Assembly: GCF_932526225.1 (NCBI RefSeq) | Contig: NC_064038.1 | Span: 4,092,001 to 4,156,000 of the forward strand | DNA: 64,000 nucleotides | Source: Nematostella vectensis | Lineage: Eukaryota; Cnidaria; Anthozoa; Actiniaria; Edwardsiidae | Direction: 5' to 3' | Part shown: in pieces, positions 28,733 to 41,870 of the stretch | Numbering within the stretch: position 1 is the first letter of the stretch | Layout of the letters: every line of letters begins with the position of its first letter | Notes under the pieces: generated by a model | Told to the model about the DNA's origin: nothing | Seen by the model: the letters and a program-made list of their open reading frames with translations, nothing else | Databases searched by the model: none | Translations under genes and position numbers: made by a program

Positions 28733-28884
28733 CAGGGGCGGATCTAGCTTTTCGCTTAAGGGGGGGGGGGGGGGGGTGATCAGTGGCAAAGGGGGGCAGG
28801 GGTTATATTTTGTTAGATATGTGCTTTCTAGCAGCACAAGGAGGGGGGGGGGGGGGTAAAACCCTCCTCCTAGATCCGCTACTG
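28733..28884. mobile_element. Small MITE with GCGGATCTAG termini
   Basis: Left CAGGGGCGGATCTAG and right CTAGATCCGCTACTG are inverted with three mismatches; the centre holds long G runs (28760-28776, 28842-28856). About 150 bp, non-coding. Confidence 0.7.
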
Positions 28885-30240
28885 ACGCATGAAGAAGGAC
28901 AGCACTTTTGCTTGCATAGAATTACGTAAGAAAATTCACTTAATGTGAGGTTTGTGTATGCGTGCATGACGGTAAAGCCCTCCCAGTCCTACTAACGTCC
29001 TAGTGAGTTTACCCTTCTAGTAATTTTGTTATTCTTACCAAAAAAGAACTTTCCGAAAATCGATCCGAAAATCCCTTGAAAACCAATAGAATTTGATGAA
29101 AAAGTACTAAAGGTAACCTTATCAAAATTAATCAAGAATAAGATATGTTTCACAAATAGTGGTAGCCGATTCGAAAAAGGTTTCCAATTTCATTTCTGTA
29201 GTACTATTACTTACCTGATGTTTCAAATGTGTATTTGTTCCATTGTCGCCTCAGATTGTGGAATCAACGAGCTCGTTTGAACGAGCTAATAGGCGAGGAT
29301 TTGATTTCAATCACCCGACCTGCATTAGTGCTCAACCTGCATCCAACCTTCAAACGACCTGCATTTTGTACCCCCAAGTGCAATCACAAATCTTTCCACG
29401 ACGAAATGAGGGGCTAAAAATCCAATTTGAGTATGACTTTCGACAATGGAATTGCAGATAGCAAACCTGTGATTGCATCTCGCCTCAAATACAGCGATTC
29501 TCATATAACATTACAAAATTCAAGATGGTGGCAATCAAATTGTGTGAGGAGGGTAGAATTTTTTAGGATTTTCATCCTAATTTTTTTTCTGGGATAGCGT
29601 TATCTAAGTCCGTCAAAAAGTCGTCGCTAACTTCGGCAAATCGAGATTCAGCCGCCATTTTCCCGAGCATTTCCCTACTGGGAAATCACTAATAGAACAT
29701 TAGTAGCTCAGCCAATCAGAATGCAGGATTTGTGATAGACCTCTAGTTGGTGAATTCTAAAGATTAATAGATGTCAGACAAAAAAATGTTCAAGTCATGA
29801 CCATAGAATAGCGATTTTGAAAATGATGGAACAATTTTTACAGAAATATGAATTTCGTCTTGCAGCCCCAATCATGTGGGAATCGAACCCACTGCAATGA
29901 CAGCGGAGAAGTGACACTAAACCGCTGACAAAGCATTCCAGAAATGATTTCGTGCGGCCAGCTAAAGTCGAAAGACACATTTCTGTGTAAAGCCAATATG
30001 GTATATAATACACAAAAATTATCAGGGAAATATATATTTCATAAAAATCGTCCCCACTCCTCCAGTTAGCAGTTGGAGGAGCCACCTCAAGGCACTGACG
30101 GCTGGAATTTGATTATCGCTTCTACCATAGGTGATGGTGCACCTACGGAACACACTAACTGGGGGAGGAGCGCAGGGCTTTTAAGTGTTTTTACTGATCT
30201 TATAGTATCTTGCATTAGGCAACCATCCTTAGTCGTTACG
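28885..30240. other. No recognised gene
   Basis: AT-rich DNA. Short ORFs at 29229-29461, 29795-30085 and 30073-30255 show no family motif. Nothing else supported. Confidence 0.5.
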
Positions 30241-30244
30241 CAAC

Positions 30245-30630
30245 CGGTTATGTGATTAATGTCTATGTGATTACCTTACCACGGGTAATGTCTATGTGAT
30301 TACCTTACCACGGGTAATGTCTATGTGATTACCTTACCACGGGTAATGTCTATGTGATTAAGTTAGCACGGGCGGCGTTCTAAGTGATTAAGTTAGCACG
30401 GGCGGCGTTCTAAGTGATTAAGTTAGCACGGGCGGCGTTCTAAGTGATTAAGTTAGCACGGGCGGCGTTCTAAGTGATTAAATTACCACGGGCGGCGTTC
30501 TAAGTGATTTAACACCACGGGCGATTCAATTACCAAGGGTAACCATGTGGTTGACTTGCCACGGGCACTCTATGTCGTTGACTTGCCACGGGCACTCTAT
30601 GTGGTTGACTTGCCACGGGCACTCTATGTG
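30245..30630. repeat. 29-30-bp minisatellite, orientation 2
   Basis: About 13 units in three sub-blocks: GTCTATGTGATTACCTTACC type, then GTGATTAAGTTAGCACGGGC type with GGCGTTCTAA, then GTTGACTTGCCACGGGCACT type. The units are the reverse complement of those at 25974-26100. Confidence 0.92.
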
Positions 30631-32960
30631 GGGCTACGTGTGTACCAAGTTTAGTTGGATTATCTCAAAATCTGTAGAAGTTATTTAAGGGTGAACTTTT
30701 CGATGTTTGGTCAGGGGGGGGTATGTTTTCAAAAGTCACCGGTTCTAAATTTTATATTTTCTGAAAGGGCTCGATGCCCTGAACACGAATATATGCTTGG
30801 TTTTGAATTTGAACTAGTTTAGGTCTTAACCCGGGGGGTCAAATACTTTCTGGAAGGCTACTTTGGAGCCGTATAACTTTGTAACCAAGCCTTTAAAATC
30901 AAAACAAATTGCAGCATTGGGTAGCCCCACGCATACTCTATCAACGTATTTTAGAGAGCACTCTGGATAATATTTTTAGAAAAAAGTTATATCAAGTTGA
31001 AAATAAAAAAAATCACTTTTTATGATTTTCCGGATGAAATTTTGGAAAATCCTCTAGATGGAATCTTATGAAACTCACATATGTTATAGACGCACTCCAG
31101 GGCTACATGACTGTGTCATCGATTTTGAGATTGCATCAATTATTTACTAAGAAATGTGACCTCAAACTTATAAAAGTGTTTCAAGAAATTAAAAAAAAAA
31201 TTTCAACCGATTCCCTTCAAACTCCGGCATCTGATAGACCGCACGCTGCAAGTTCTCAGATCGTGAGATTTTGTCTTAACCCTGTAATCCTGTACCGTGA
31301 TGACACTTCAAAATTTGACTATAGATAAAGTTTAGGGCCTCATAACTTTATAACCACGGCTTTGATTTGCAAACTGTTTGTATGTGCCTGTGAAGAGTCC
31401 CCTGGGCTTCCGCATATTGGCAGCCGTTTTTCCTTCCGACGTAAAATCGAGCTTAACCCGGGCATGAAAATTTGGTACATTACCACTAAGTTTGAGCCTT
31501 CACTGGTCACCATAGCAACACTCCACAACAATGAGTGACGCCAAAACCTTTGTCATCTATTGGGCTATTACCTCTAGTAGTTTGGTTAAGTTTGGATAAA
31601 CTGCGACGGAGATACATCGATTCTTGTAGACCCATAAATAGTATGATTTTTAGTGAAAGTGCCCTGTGCTGACACAAAGTGCAGGAGGCGACAGCCCGAT
31701 ATCTGACAAGAATTATGGCGTGTCACTCATGGTTGTGGGGTGTTGCTATGGCAACCAGTGAATTTTCATTTACCTGAGAATCTCAATTCTTGGGTACCTA
31801 TACCGTAAATTTGCGGCTACAGGGCAGCCTTCACGTTTAAGCAAGGGACAGATTGAGCACATAGACATCGTCATAACCTATCAGGCTCTGTGCCTACCAA
31901 GTTTCGTCCCCTGGATCCTCAAACTGTCAGAGTTATGACCGGTAAGACACCACGTACCTTGGTTTATCGGCTATTTTAAGGTGTCACAATAGAATTATTT
32001 GTAGAACTTATGTATGGGATATTTCTTGCAGAGGCCTTGATGTATCTTTCGTTGTATCACCCGAATCTATCAACTTTGGCCAAGTTCAAAGTATTATATC
32101 TCGGTATGGTTACCATGGATACCAAAAGTTGACCAACTGATGTGTAGCACATTATCTCCTCTACTAGTTGTGTAAGTATGGTGGTGATTGATGCAGAGGA
32201 ACATTTTTTGCTCCAACCCCAAACACAACTATATAAAGAATATCCAACTACCTTAGAATATGCACTACTTAAGAAGCGCTCCGCTAATCCATTCAAGATG
32301 AAATGCAATACTCAAAAAATTGATTTTTCAATAATTTGTCTATAGACTTATATTTGCCTCCAGATTACAAAAATGTGTTTCTTTTTAAAATCGAACGAAT
32401 ATTAAATATTTTATGGATTTTTTCCTTATTTTTCTCGGCTTGACCCCGAAAAACACTACAAAATTTGAACCAAGTATCGCTACCTGCAGCGCGAAAAATA
32501 AACAGCGCAGAAACACAACAACATCACAGGAGGCAACCAGGATATATGCTCTCAATATTATTTCCCTTAAAATTTGGCTAGTGGCCAAACTTTTATATTA
32601 TTCTAGCCCATCGGACTGGCTACAAAATATAAAAGATATGGAAACAGTACTCTACCTGCCAGAAGCCCGTCGGCACCACTATACAAAGCTATAGCGCTTT
32701 GGTCTGTAAACATTTTAATCAAGAAAAGAAAAATTATGATCCTAAAATATGTTATTAAGGGTATAGGGAAGACTATGAAACTTGTTGTGCACACTTGTCA
32801 GCACCATAGCTCTGCAACAGCATGCTCACTTGCTTAAAAAAAGTCAAGTCAACTTTCTAAGGTATATGAACGGTATAGGTTTCAAGTCTGTCAAGTTTAT
32901 TTACTTAAATTTGTAACCCATTTTCACTCCCAAAAAAATCCCCCAGAGAAACATTTTTAA
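30631..32960. other. No recognised gene
   Basis: Recurrent phrases such as ACCAAGTTT, TTATGACC and ATAACTTT suggest a decayed family of dispersed non-coding repeats, but I cannot delimit units. Short ORFs have no protein features. Confidence 0.4.
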
Positions 32961-32984
32961 CAAGTGCTAGACAGCATTCGACAA

Positions 32985-33845
32985 TCTAAGGGCTCTACTG
33001 ATGGCGGCCCCAGTACTCGCCTACCCAGACTACACAAAACCGTTCCTGCTAGAAACTGATGCATCTAACGAGGGACTCGGCGCGGTTTTATAACAAGAAC
33101 AAGGTCGAAAGGTTCGAGTCATCGCCTAGGCCAGTAGAGGACTACGGGGTGCCGAACTTAACATGGACAACTACTTTTCGCGAAAGCTTGAACTCCTAGC
33201 GCTGAAGTGGGCAGTAGCTGAGAAGTTTCGGGAGAACCTGTTGGGGACCAAGATTATTGAGTTCACAGACAAGAACCCACTCACCTATCTGCAGTCAAGA
33301 ACCAAGCTAAATGCAGTGGAGCTGAGATGGGCTGCTGAGCTAGCAAGTTTTGACTTCAATATCAAGTACCACCCTGGGAGACACAACCAAAATGCTGATG
33401 CCCTGAGTTGGATTCACCATGATAAGAAAGGAGAGGTAGCAGAGGCAGATGTTTCAACCATCACCGCCCAGGGTGCAGCCAAAACAGCTCTAACAAGTGA
33501 CGAACAAGAGGATTTGCAGACAGCTCATTTGTTCATGTTCTTCTTTGGAGGCAAGACCAACATCAGACTGATGACCATGCAACCTCGTTCCCAGCTGTAC
33601 CAATGGAGGAGATGCAGCGCCTGTGGCATTACTATCATCTGTGAAGACCCCCCAGAAGAAAGGAACTGAGGGAAGGGAGAAAGGCAGCACAACGCCTACT
33701 TCGTGAGTGGACTAGAATCAAAAAGAAAGATGGATTACTCTATCGGGAGACCCAGGTTGGTAGAGACGGCCCTTTCATCCAGTGCCTGATCCTACCGAAG
33801 ACCCTCAAGGACCCAGTACTCAAAGCAGCACACAATGACTGTGGT
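32985..33845 (+). pseudogene. Ty3/gypsy-like retroelement pol fragment (RT end, RNase H, start of integrase region)
   Basis: Plus-strand text with [16 protein letters not shown] and GLGAVL, then LELLALKWAV, TDKNPLTYL and the HPGRHNQNADAL signature is typical of the RNase H region of Ty3/gypsy pol. At least two in-frame stops (near 33090 and 33128) and frame breaks show that it is decayed. Homology resumes at 34630 after an unrelated insert. No LTRs or gag were found near it. Confidence 0.88.
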
Positions 33846-34033
33846 GATGATCATGGACTATGAGCGTTGGTCCATCATCATATTGCTACGACTAGATAAC
33901 GCAACTTTTAAACCGGAGAACTGAAAATCCTCGGAGTAACCTGGACAGTAAGCTCTCTTTCCAGCCACACGTAAAAGAACAGCTCTAAAAAGCATTAAAG
34001 GACGAAGGGAGATCCACGCATGTTTTTGACGAT

Positions 34034-34381
34034 CTAGAGAGATGCTTCCGCCACACGATTCTGCAACGATCGTGTCGCTTGTGTCGAAATTCTTATTGGG
34101 CCAATACGATTCCTGCAGAATATCTGCCTCAAGCATTTGCGAAAGTTTTCGCTAAACATAAAATAAATATACGGGTTGATAACAAAACTCATAAGAGACA
34201 TGGTTACGAATATATCGTACATCACCGGTAGATATGAGAGAACATGACGCGGTGGTCTGTTTTTCCACACGTAGGAATGATAGAGTGTTGGGGCATGATA
34301 AGGAACCCAGCAGATGAAGAATCCTAGGACTATTACTGCTGCCATGATGCATACTTTTTTTGTTGCGCTTTCGGCGTCTTT
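34034..34381 (-). pseudogene. Rhodopsin-like (class A) GPCR fragment, TM6 to C-terminal tail
   Basis: Open reading of about 116 codons with TM6 text FFICWVPYHAP (the CWxP motif), a short loop, TM7 ending NPYIY (NPxxY) and a following helix-8-like FSENFRKCLRQIF. Upstream an in-frame TAG precedes a KDAESATKKV segment that would be intracellular loop 3, so either an acceptor lies there or the copy is truncated. It sits between two pieces of a gypsy pol gene. Confidence 0.85.
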
Positions 34382-34629
34382 CTATGCTCTCCCCTTGCAC
34401 TACCCCAGGAATCAAAGGCGTTGGCTTTGTGCAAGGTACGCAAATTCATTCAGCAGGATATGATGATTAGATTAAATAAGGCGTACATATTACCACCTAG
34501 AGTACTGCAGCCTTTTATTATTAGGAATGTCTGATGGCCTTAATAATAAGCTAGAGGACTCCAACTATTACATATGTCTAAATCAACTACATATACATAT
34601 CTTTTAAATCTTGGAAATATACAGTCCAG

Positions 34630-35110
34630 CAATGTACTTCACAGTGCTTGAGCCAGCCTTTGATGGTCGTGAGAATGTGTTGGTGTTGACTGATGTGTTT
34701 ACCAAATTCACTTAAGCCATACCTACACGTGATCAAAAGGCAACAACAGTGGTAAAGGTACTGATAAGGGTGTGATTCCTGGTATATGGGGTCCCTCAAA
34801 GAATCCAATCCGACCAAGGGCGGTGCTTTGAGGTGGAGGTCATGCGTGCCAGCTGTATGGTGTCACAAAATCGAGAACTACCCCAAACCATCTGCAAGGA
34901 AATAGTCAATGCAAGAGGTTCAACCCAACTCTCCATGATCTGCTACGCACACTTTGCGCAGACAAGAAGCGAAGGTGGCCAGAGCACCTCAAGGAGATTT
35001 GCTATAGCCACAATGCGTCCTCACAGCACCACAAGATACTCTTTATTTTACCTGATGTTTGGGAGGGATGCTCGCCTCCACAATTGACATTCTGATTTCA
35101 GACATTGCAG
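34630..35110 (+). pseudogene. Ty3/gypsy-like integrase fragment
   Basis: Text such as NVLVLTDVFTKF, AIPTRDQKATT and YGVPQRIQSDQG is the conserved core of gypsy integrases; later pieces resemble RWPEHL and YSHN. Frames change several times and stops interrupt, so it is a decayed continuation of the fragment at 32985-33845. Confidence 0.82.
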
Positions 35111-38100
35111 CCTGAGGCTCACACTAATGATGGTGAATGCCTCAAGGAAGCTACAGAGACCAGGAGCTCTAGAAACCACCATTGGTTATATAATTGCCAC
35201 CAAAACGGGGCAATTATTTACAAAAATAAATTGCCAGGAAATGTTCAAATATGCTTGTTTACATGTATGGAAGCTCTAAATAATACAGTAAAATAGCTCT
35301 CTTGTGGTGTTCTTAATCAGAAAAAGTTTAGCACAGTTGATATTGTACAATTTAAGAAAATCACCATATAAAACAAGAAAACCTATTTTCACCACATTTT
35401 TCCCGGAGCTGATGCAAGACCGGAAATAGAAACGCCTTATTACACATTAAACTGCTGAATTCCTACATCAAACTCTCACACGAGACATTGCACTCGTGTG
35501 AAAATAATTTCAAAATATACACACAAAAAACAATGTTCATACTCAAAACTATCGGAACAAAGGATGCCGGAAACACTGACAAAAGGTGAGGTCAAAATAC
35601 TTTGAGATTAACGCATGAAAATACGACTAAAGTATCTGCCAAACCAACGTGTGACTTACGCAAAATTGCACAAACAATGGTCAAAGATTATACGATCAAA
35701 AATTACAATGAGAACATAAAAGATTGATCCATCGGTACAATAGGAAATAACTAATTCAAACCTGTCTTTGATTATATAACAATGGGAACAAGACGAAAAA
35801 TGGCGTTAACACTAAGATTTGCTCTGGTTACTTCACATGCCATTATCCACCGTGACTTTTGTTTGCTTCATATGTTTTGGCTTTTGTTTTAGACAGTTAT
35901 TTGAAGTTTTTCACAAAATTTGTTTTCCATTCATAAATAACAATTATAGAAACTGATGTGACTTCTCTTTAGAATGTGTAAGAGCATGTGCGTTAAAGCT
36001 TTCCTTCTGTGTAAAACAAAAGAGTAAGTGACCTCCAATTCCAGCCCGCTAGACATTCCTATACCTCCTTCTTAATCATACTTTCGTAAAATCCTTTGTA
36101 AAATAGAGAACTTTATATGCCTATGACATTCTTTTTAAATAAAGAGTCTATCTGCTAAAAAAAAACACGGGTAGCAACTTCAGAATACCTTTCAACAAAT
36201 AGTTTACATTGGGACTTCACACCTCGATTTTGTTCTTTAGAACAGGCCAGAAAAAAACAAGGTATTCCTAGCCTTTAAGGGGCAATGGGTTAAAGTTTGG
36301 TAAGCGTCTTGTGGTTTCATAGCAATGGAAACATATGGTAGACATCATTTTTTTAGCATAAGCAAACCTTGGCGTTTTGTGTAAAAGAGAACGGAATTTA
36401 AATGAGCTCTGACAGTTTGGTGTTGACGCATCTTTAAAAAATTAACAGATAATTACCACCCATTTTCCAATATCCATATTCAAGCCTGCATCCCCCCTCC
36501 ACGAATTTATTTTCCCCTTGGAACTCCTTCATAAGCATAATGGTAATATGAGAAACACAAATTTTCTCTCCATGTTATAGCTATGTGCTGACTTCAGGTA
36601 TTTGGCAAATTGTTATAAACTCTCTTGTTTGAAACTCTCGTCAATAAAAATCTACTCCAGAGACAAGTCCCACATGCTTTGGATAGTAGTAACCGCCCAG
36701 ATGCTGATAGACTTCCTGAAGGTACAAGCTCAGGACACACACACAGACTGTGTTCTCCATGATACAAAAGAAGACAACATCTTACCGCTCCAGCTTAGAG
36801 CACGAGGGTACGCTGTCAAGCATCATGATAGTCAAGATGGAGCAGAGCCACATACAGCCAGATGACATCAAGCTCCCTCTTGGACTCCTCAAATCTGCAA
36901 AGATTGCTACTATGCAGTACAACCAGGACCACCAATGAACTTCTCAACTATAACACCCGCCTCAGACCGATTACTTCTCGGAGAGAGGTTCTGTACCAGA
37001 GGGTGAAGCGGGAGCAGTTACTCGTATGACTAAAGCCGACCATGTCTGTCAGCATCCTAACCCAGGAAACCTCATGGGAGTCAAAAAGCCAGAGGATTAA
37101 GCAGGCATTCTTGCAAAAACAGGGGGCAAAGGTTTTGGAGGAGATAATAAGCCTTTCCCTTCTGACGAGAAAAAGCATTTTTCGGACAAGAGAACCTGGA
37201 CAGCCAGTAAAAGAAAAGCTCCTAAAAATCGCAATGGAACTAGAAATGAAACATTTGGGGGACCAGTTGACCCCCGGCAACAATTTTTAAGAAGCATATA
37301 TCCTGTTGTCAGGCAGGAATAAGTCACAAATCTAGTGAAGACATATTTAGCATATAGAAATTATATACTGACCTGATGTCAGCATATTGAAGTCCACGGA
37401 ACGACTAAAAACATTTTGTTTAGTTAACCTATTGGTTTGACGGGGAAATCTAGAACGCTCGCAAGGAAATTGCTTAGACAAGCAGTTCCTAATTCTAGCA
37501 ATTGGCCTCTTGCTCGGGAAACTTTTAGGCGTGCCGCGTCCCTACATAAGAAAAGTTAGGTCTGAGTTCACACAAGGTTTACCCTAAGTAGGCTTTAGAC
37601 GTAGCCTTCGGTAGAATTAGGTTTTAGTACATTTTAAGAGTTTGAATGCAATCAAAGGGCTCTGTGAGCCAACTCTAGAATGCAAATTTATTTTTCTAGT
37701 TATTTTCTTGTGTGCATAAAAGATATATACAGAAGTTTTGAACAAAGGTTGAACACATCCAAGATGCTGAGAGTACACAAAAATGTCCTTTTACCTTTTT
37801 TCTTTTCAATGATGAAGCACCAAGAACAGTATGATTATTTATTATTATCATAAAAAGTAAAAAATAAAGTTTGGAGTGAACCGTAGAAGACTGATTGACG
37901 TCAGTGACGAAGGCGCATGCGAACGCTCAACCCACATCGAAGACTTTTCTGGAAAAAATAGTCGATGACAAAGCTCTTTTATAGTATAAATCTTTAACCG
38001 CAAGTTGGTCACCAGAACTTTACAGGATGATCTAAGGTTTGCTGTGTTGCGAAAGCACAAAAAGAACACAAAAAGTTTACGGATGATCCATCCAACCATC

Positions 38101-38990
38101 CGACGATCGAGTGACACAGAAGTCCCTCCAATAACTCGTAAATGCTTTGCAAGCATTCACGAGTTAAAAATGATTGGAATGCTGTCAATCATAATAATCA
38201 CGTCTGTAGCATGCCATGCGCACTAGCAGTGTAACAAGTTAGTGTGTGACATCCGTAGTCAGGAGCAACATTGTAAACATTACGTAAATCACGGCGGTCC
38301 AAGGACTGGCAGTCAACCGACTGGCACACGCACGTAGGAAAGTCATCCCTCGTACACCCATTGGTTAACCGTTATCCAAACAGAGCTAAAAGCCCTTTGG
38401 GATGTCAGTGTCGGATGTCAGTGTCGGTTATCCTACAGGACATGCCCTCTTAGAAGCATATAAATATGGGTGCGCACCGGAGCCCAATTACACTAACACT
38501 TGTAAGAGACTGACACTCACACAAACAGATCTTGTAGAACACACTTGTGAAACACATGTGTACACATAGAAACACAGAGAAACACATGGAATGAGAAACA
38601 CATCTTAAACACATCTCGTAAAGATCTTGTAAACCTTCAGATTGTAACAGCGAAGAAGTAAAATCGATACCTCCCACAGCCAAGTGGTCATAGCCGTTCT
38701 GTTACATGTGGTTAGAGAACCCAAAAAATATGACTGTTAAATCTGGTGATAGTATAGCTATTATGCTATACATGGTCAAAAATTGATGAGCAGCGATTCT
38801 GCAGATCCATGTTGTCAAGGCCAAGGCCAATCACGTTTGCTATTCAGTATTATTTATTCAAGTGCTATTTAAATAATGGTTTCATTTATTCTCAAACAAG
38901 GGATATATTTCAGTTGGTGCGTGACACTTGCGAGATAGAGATTTTCTCAGCACATGCTTGCTTGAAGATAAAATAGCTAATCAAGGAGGC
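35111..38990. other. No recognised gene
   Basis: Mostly AT-rich. The ORFs at 36602-36938 and 37042-37290 are weakly protein-like (charged, lysine-rich) and might be retroelement gag remnants, but no motif supports this. A run of ACACATG words is present at 38500-38620. Confidence 0.4.
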
Positions 38991-38997
38991 GTTTACT

Positions 38998-39170
38998 GGG
39001 ATTACAGACGTGTCGAAGATAAGTCTACACAGCCTTAGATCTGGTGGAGCTACAGCCGCAGCCAATAACGGGATTCCCGATAGACTTTTAAAACGTCATG
39101 GCAATGGTCGAGTGAGAATGCTAAAGACGGCTATGTTAAAGACAATTTAATTTGCCTTGCCCAGCTGGCA
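38998..39170 (+). pseudogene. Tyrosine recombinase C-terminal fragment (Crypton/DIRS-like)
   Basis: Plus frame reads DVSKISLHSLRSGGATAAAN then GIPDRLLKRHGN; after a one-base frameshift near 39105 it reads SSENAKDGYVKDN. HSLRSGGA (box II), the RHG region and the DGYV tyrosine are the usual C-terminal signatures of tyrosine recombinases found in Crypton and DIRS elements. Only about 55 codons survive. Confidence 0.8.
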
Positions 39171-40299
39171 TAAGAGGTGCGGTCCTTTGGGCTGGGGTTT
39201 TCCCCGTATTTTCAATGCTGCAGAGCACTTAGGGGTTTTTCACCCTTTGGAAATTCAGCACACCCTCTTTTCAGATATTATCTAGACGAGGTATCAGTAT
39301 TTAATAGGTAAACACTCACTCACCTAGTATGTTTGTAAATACAACTAATAAATTTGTGCGGTTCTCAGCCGAGCACACGACAAACAATATAAAGGTGTGC
39401 TTGTTGTCGTGTTAGCACGACCGGGGGAGAATAATAAATTTAGAGATAAATTTCATTCTATATTAAGTTCAACATCCCTAGGGTACTTTCCCCAAAATAT
39501 GATGAGGATTTATTAAAACCCGCAAAGTTATGGTATTTTTTACTGACAGCGATTTGGTATCAATTTTTGTCCCCCTGTTTATTTAGCCTCGCTTTCGTGA
39601 TGATAGGTGATATTGTTGGCTTATCTTTGACGCGCTCACTCTCTTCATATAGTCAAAACAATACAAGACACGCTTTTATACCTTCGTTACGCTTCAAATA
39701 ATAATTACGGATCGCTAGTAGCAAGCAGTATGGCTGAGAGTTTGTTTCCGAAAATGAAGGGGAATGAAAGTGAAGAGATAGCAGAGGTTGAGACACAGTT
39801 CGAGCCCTATACAGACGAACCTATCGCACCTCGGGGATATGAATAAGTGTGGACGAATCCAACGACACTGATGGCCTGAAGCCGCAGATCCTGTTTGACA
39901 GAGAGGATGAAATAATACCTGTACAGGAATGGTAAATTATTGACCTTGGATAGCTTCTTATAAGTATCTTGCAGTCTGCCGATTGATATTCGTTTGACCT
40001 CCGCTGAAACACAGTAAGATTCTCTTACAAAGTAAACAATCATCCCAACAAAGAAAGAGAGGATGGTAACAGTTATTTTTGTAAATTACTCCTTTTTTAA
40101 CTTCATACTTATTTCTGTTTATTATCTAGAGAATATCCTAAAATGAAAAGTACCTATATATTGATACGCCTATAATTTCTAAAGAAATAATGTATCCCAG
40201 CCCTGCTTTTAGGCAATGACTAAATGCATATACAAGTACTGGTATTTATTTATTTTGTTTTTACCGGGAAGCTTCGCTGATCAGTACATGTTTGCCACT
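39171..40299. other. No recognised gene
   Basis: An imperfect inverted repeat lies near 39370-39420 (CGAGCACACGACAA ... TTGTCGTGTTAGCAC), possibly a terminal sequence of the neighbouring decayed retroelement. Otherwise nothing supported. Confidence 0.4.
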
Positions 40300-40900
40300 C
40301 GAGTGGGTGAGGAAGCTTCATCCTCAGCCTCGGGTAGCCAAAAAGGAAAAGCCATCAGTCACCCGACCGATAGCTTTTCGGAAGCCCAGCTATCGGTCAC
40401 CTGTAAACTGTGTCCGACACGCTAGCAAGTTTGTAGCCCCCACAACAAGACCCACCGCCACTAACAAGCAAGGTCATCATGAGCGAAGGCACTGAAAGCT
40501 GCAGCACTCCTGGCTCAACGTCTACCTTGGGCCTTGATCCCCACTGGACGAGGCACTACAGGGCAAGATTACTTGGGGTGAGTACATCGATCTTGCACTC
40601 CTTCTCAACGATAATATTTTGCAAGTCAGGCCTGAATTCCTGCTCGGTTTCACTGAGAACTTGAAGAGCGTCAGGCTCTTGCATAATAAACACCAAAGCA
40701 TCGACTCGTTTTACAAATAGGTTATCGCATACACACAGTATGCGTTTACGATTGTCACGTCATTCCCAAGACGGACCCAGAAGATAATTTGCTACCAGGC
40801 GATCATTTCCTCCGCTGCAGCGAAATACAAGGGCTTTGCTTGGCTGACCTACGATCAGAACTTTTGCCACTATGCAAATAGAGGGTGAAGCGACAATAAA
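40300..40900 (+). pseudogene. Decayed gag-like ORF of a DIRS-type or related retroelement
   Basis: After a proline/arginine-rich part, the plus strand reads GKITWGEYIDLALLLNDNIL, KHQSIDSFYK, a stop, then YTQYAFTIV, ICYQAIISSAAAKYKGFAWL and TYDQNF. This layout (short basic-rich leader, then a helical YIDLALLL block and a YQ.II..AA.K....W.TYD block) is common in repeated cnidarian retroelement ORFs. Assignment to DIRS is inference from the nearby tyrosine recombinase. Confidence 0.5.
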
Positions 40901-41491
40901 CCTATCGGAAGATGAATGTTTAGGAAAAAAAATGTTGTATGCTGACACAATAAATTTACGACGGAGCACCTTCCACACACAATGACAGGAAACATTGCAA
41001 AGGAAAACAAAATTTCTATATCCAGCACATCCTGCAGATTCTTTTTTTTAAGTCTGATAGTGCTGGGGATAACTGTGGAGATAGACTTCCCAAAGTAAAA
41101 ATCAAGAAATGCACTGTAGCCATCAGATGGCAATATATCAATTGACAAACCTACTTTAGATATCCACAGTTACAAAAATAGGCAAATGGTCATCGAATAA
41201 TAACAATACAAGTACAATTATGCGTGCTACATGGCATGACATCCTGGTACTTCACCCAGGTTTCCAGAATACACTACGCCCTGAAGCCAACACACGCTAG
41301 CGCCCGGCGTCTCAGTTCATCTATCTATATCGAGTTCTGGGGATATGGAGCTTTACATAAGGGAAGATCAGGATCCTGCTTGAAATAGATGTGCCCAAGG
41401 CAAAGGATTATTTCACTGCCCTATGTGAAGTAGATCAGCCGTGCAGCGTTCGAGATTACAGAGAGGTTGGATGTCTTCAAAAATGCCCTGA
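40901..41491. other. No recognised gene
   Basis: Unique-looking sequence preceding the TRIM-derived array; no motif recognised. Confidence 0.4.
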
Positions 41492-41578
41492 TTGTCTACG
41501 CTCCTTTTGTAAGCAGACGCATGGAGGATGAAGTCACGTGTTCCTTATGCATTGAGCACTTCACCGACCCAAGAGTGT
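41492..41578 (+). repeat. Isolated single unit of the TRIM RING 91-bp repeat
   Basis: Reads CATGGAGGATGAAGTCACGT after CTCCTTTTGTAAGCAGACG, the same as the array unit, but stops at CAAGAGTGTTA. A 290-bp unrelated AT-rich stretch separates it from block T1. Confidence 0.9.
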
Positions 41579-41870
41579 TATTTATTTACGATTATTTTGT
41601 TAATTTTCATATTATACTTTACTTTTCCAAAGCTATATATATATATTCGCCTGTATCCTTGTATAAATTCTTTCTTTTTCCAGAGCCCCAGGCATATGGA
41701 TGGCTATGACAAGCCAAACCTTATAGGCTATGCATTCATGGATGTATAGATGGTCACTCAGGTAAGGTCCTTTGGCTCAAAGTCAGGCCAATCTTAAGAA
41801 CCCGTACGAATCTCTCAAATACCCTAGCTTTTCGTACGCCCATAATAGTAAACAGAAATGGTAACATCTG

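Noticed and set aside
36602-37290. Possible gene or gag remnant
   Set aside because: Weak compositional hint only; no motif, and frames break.
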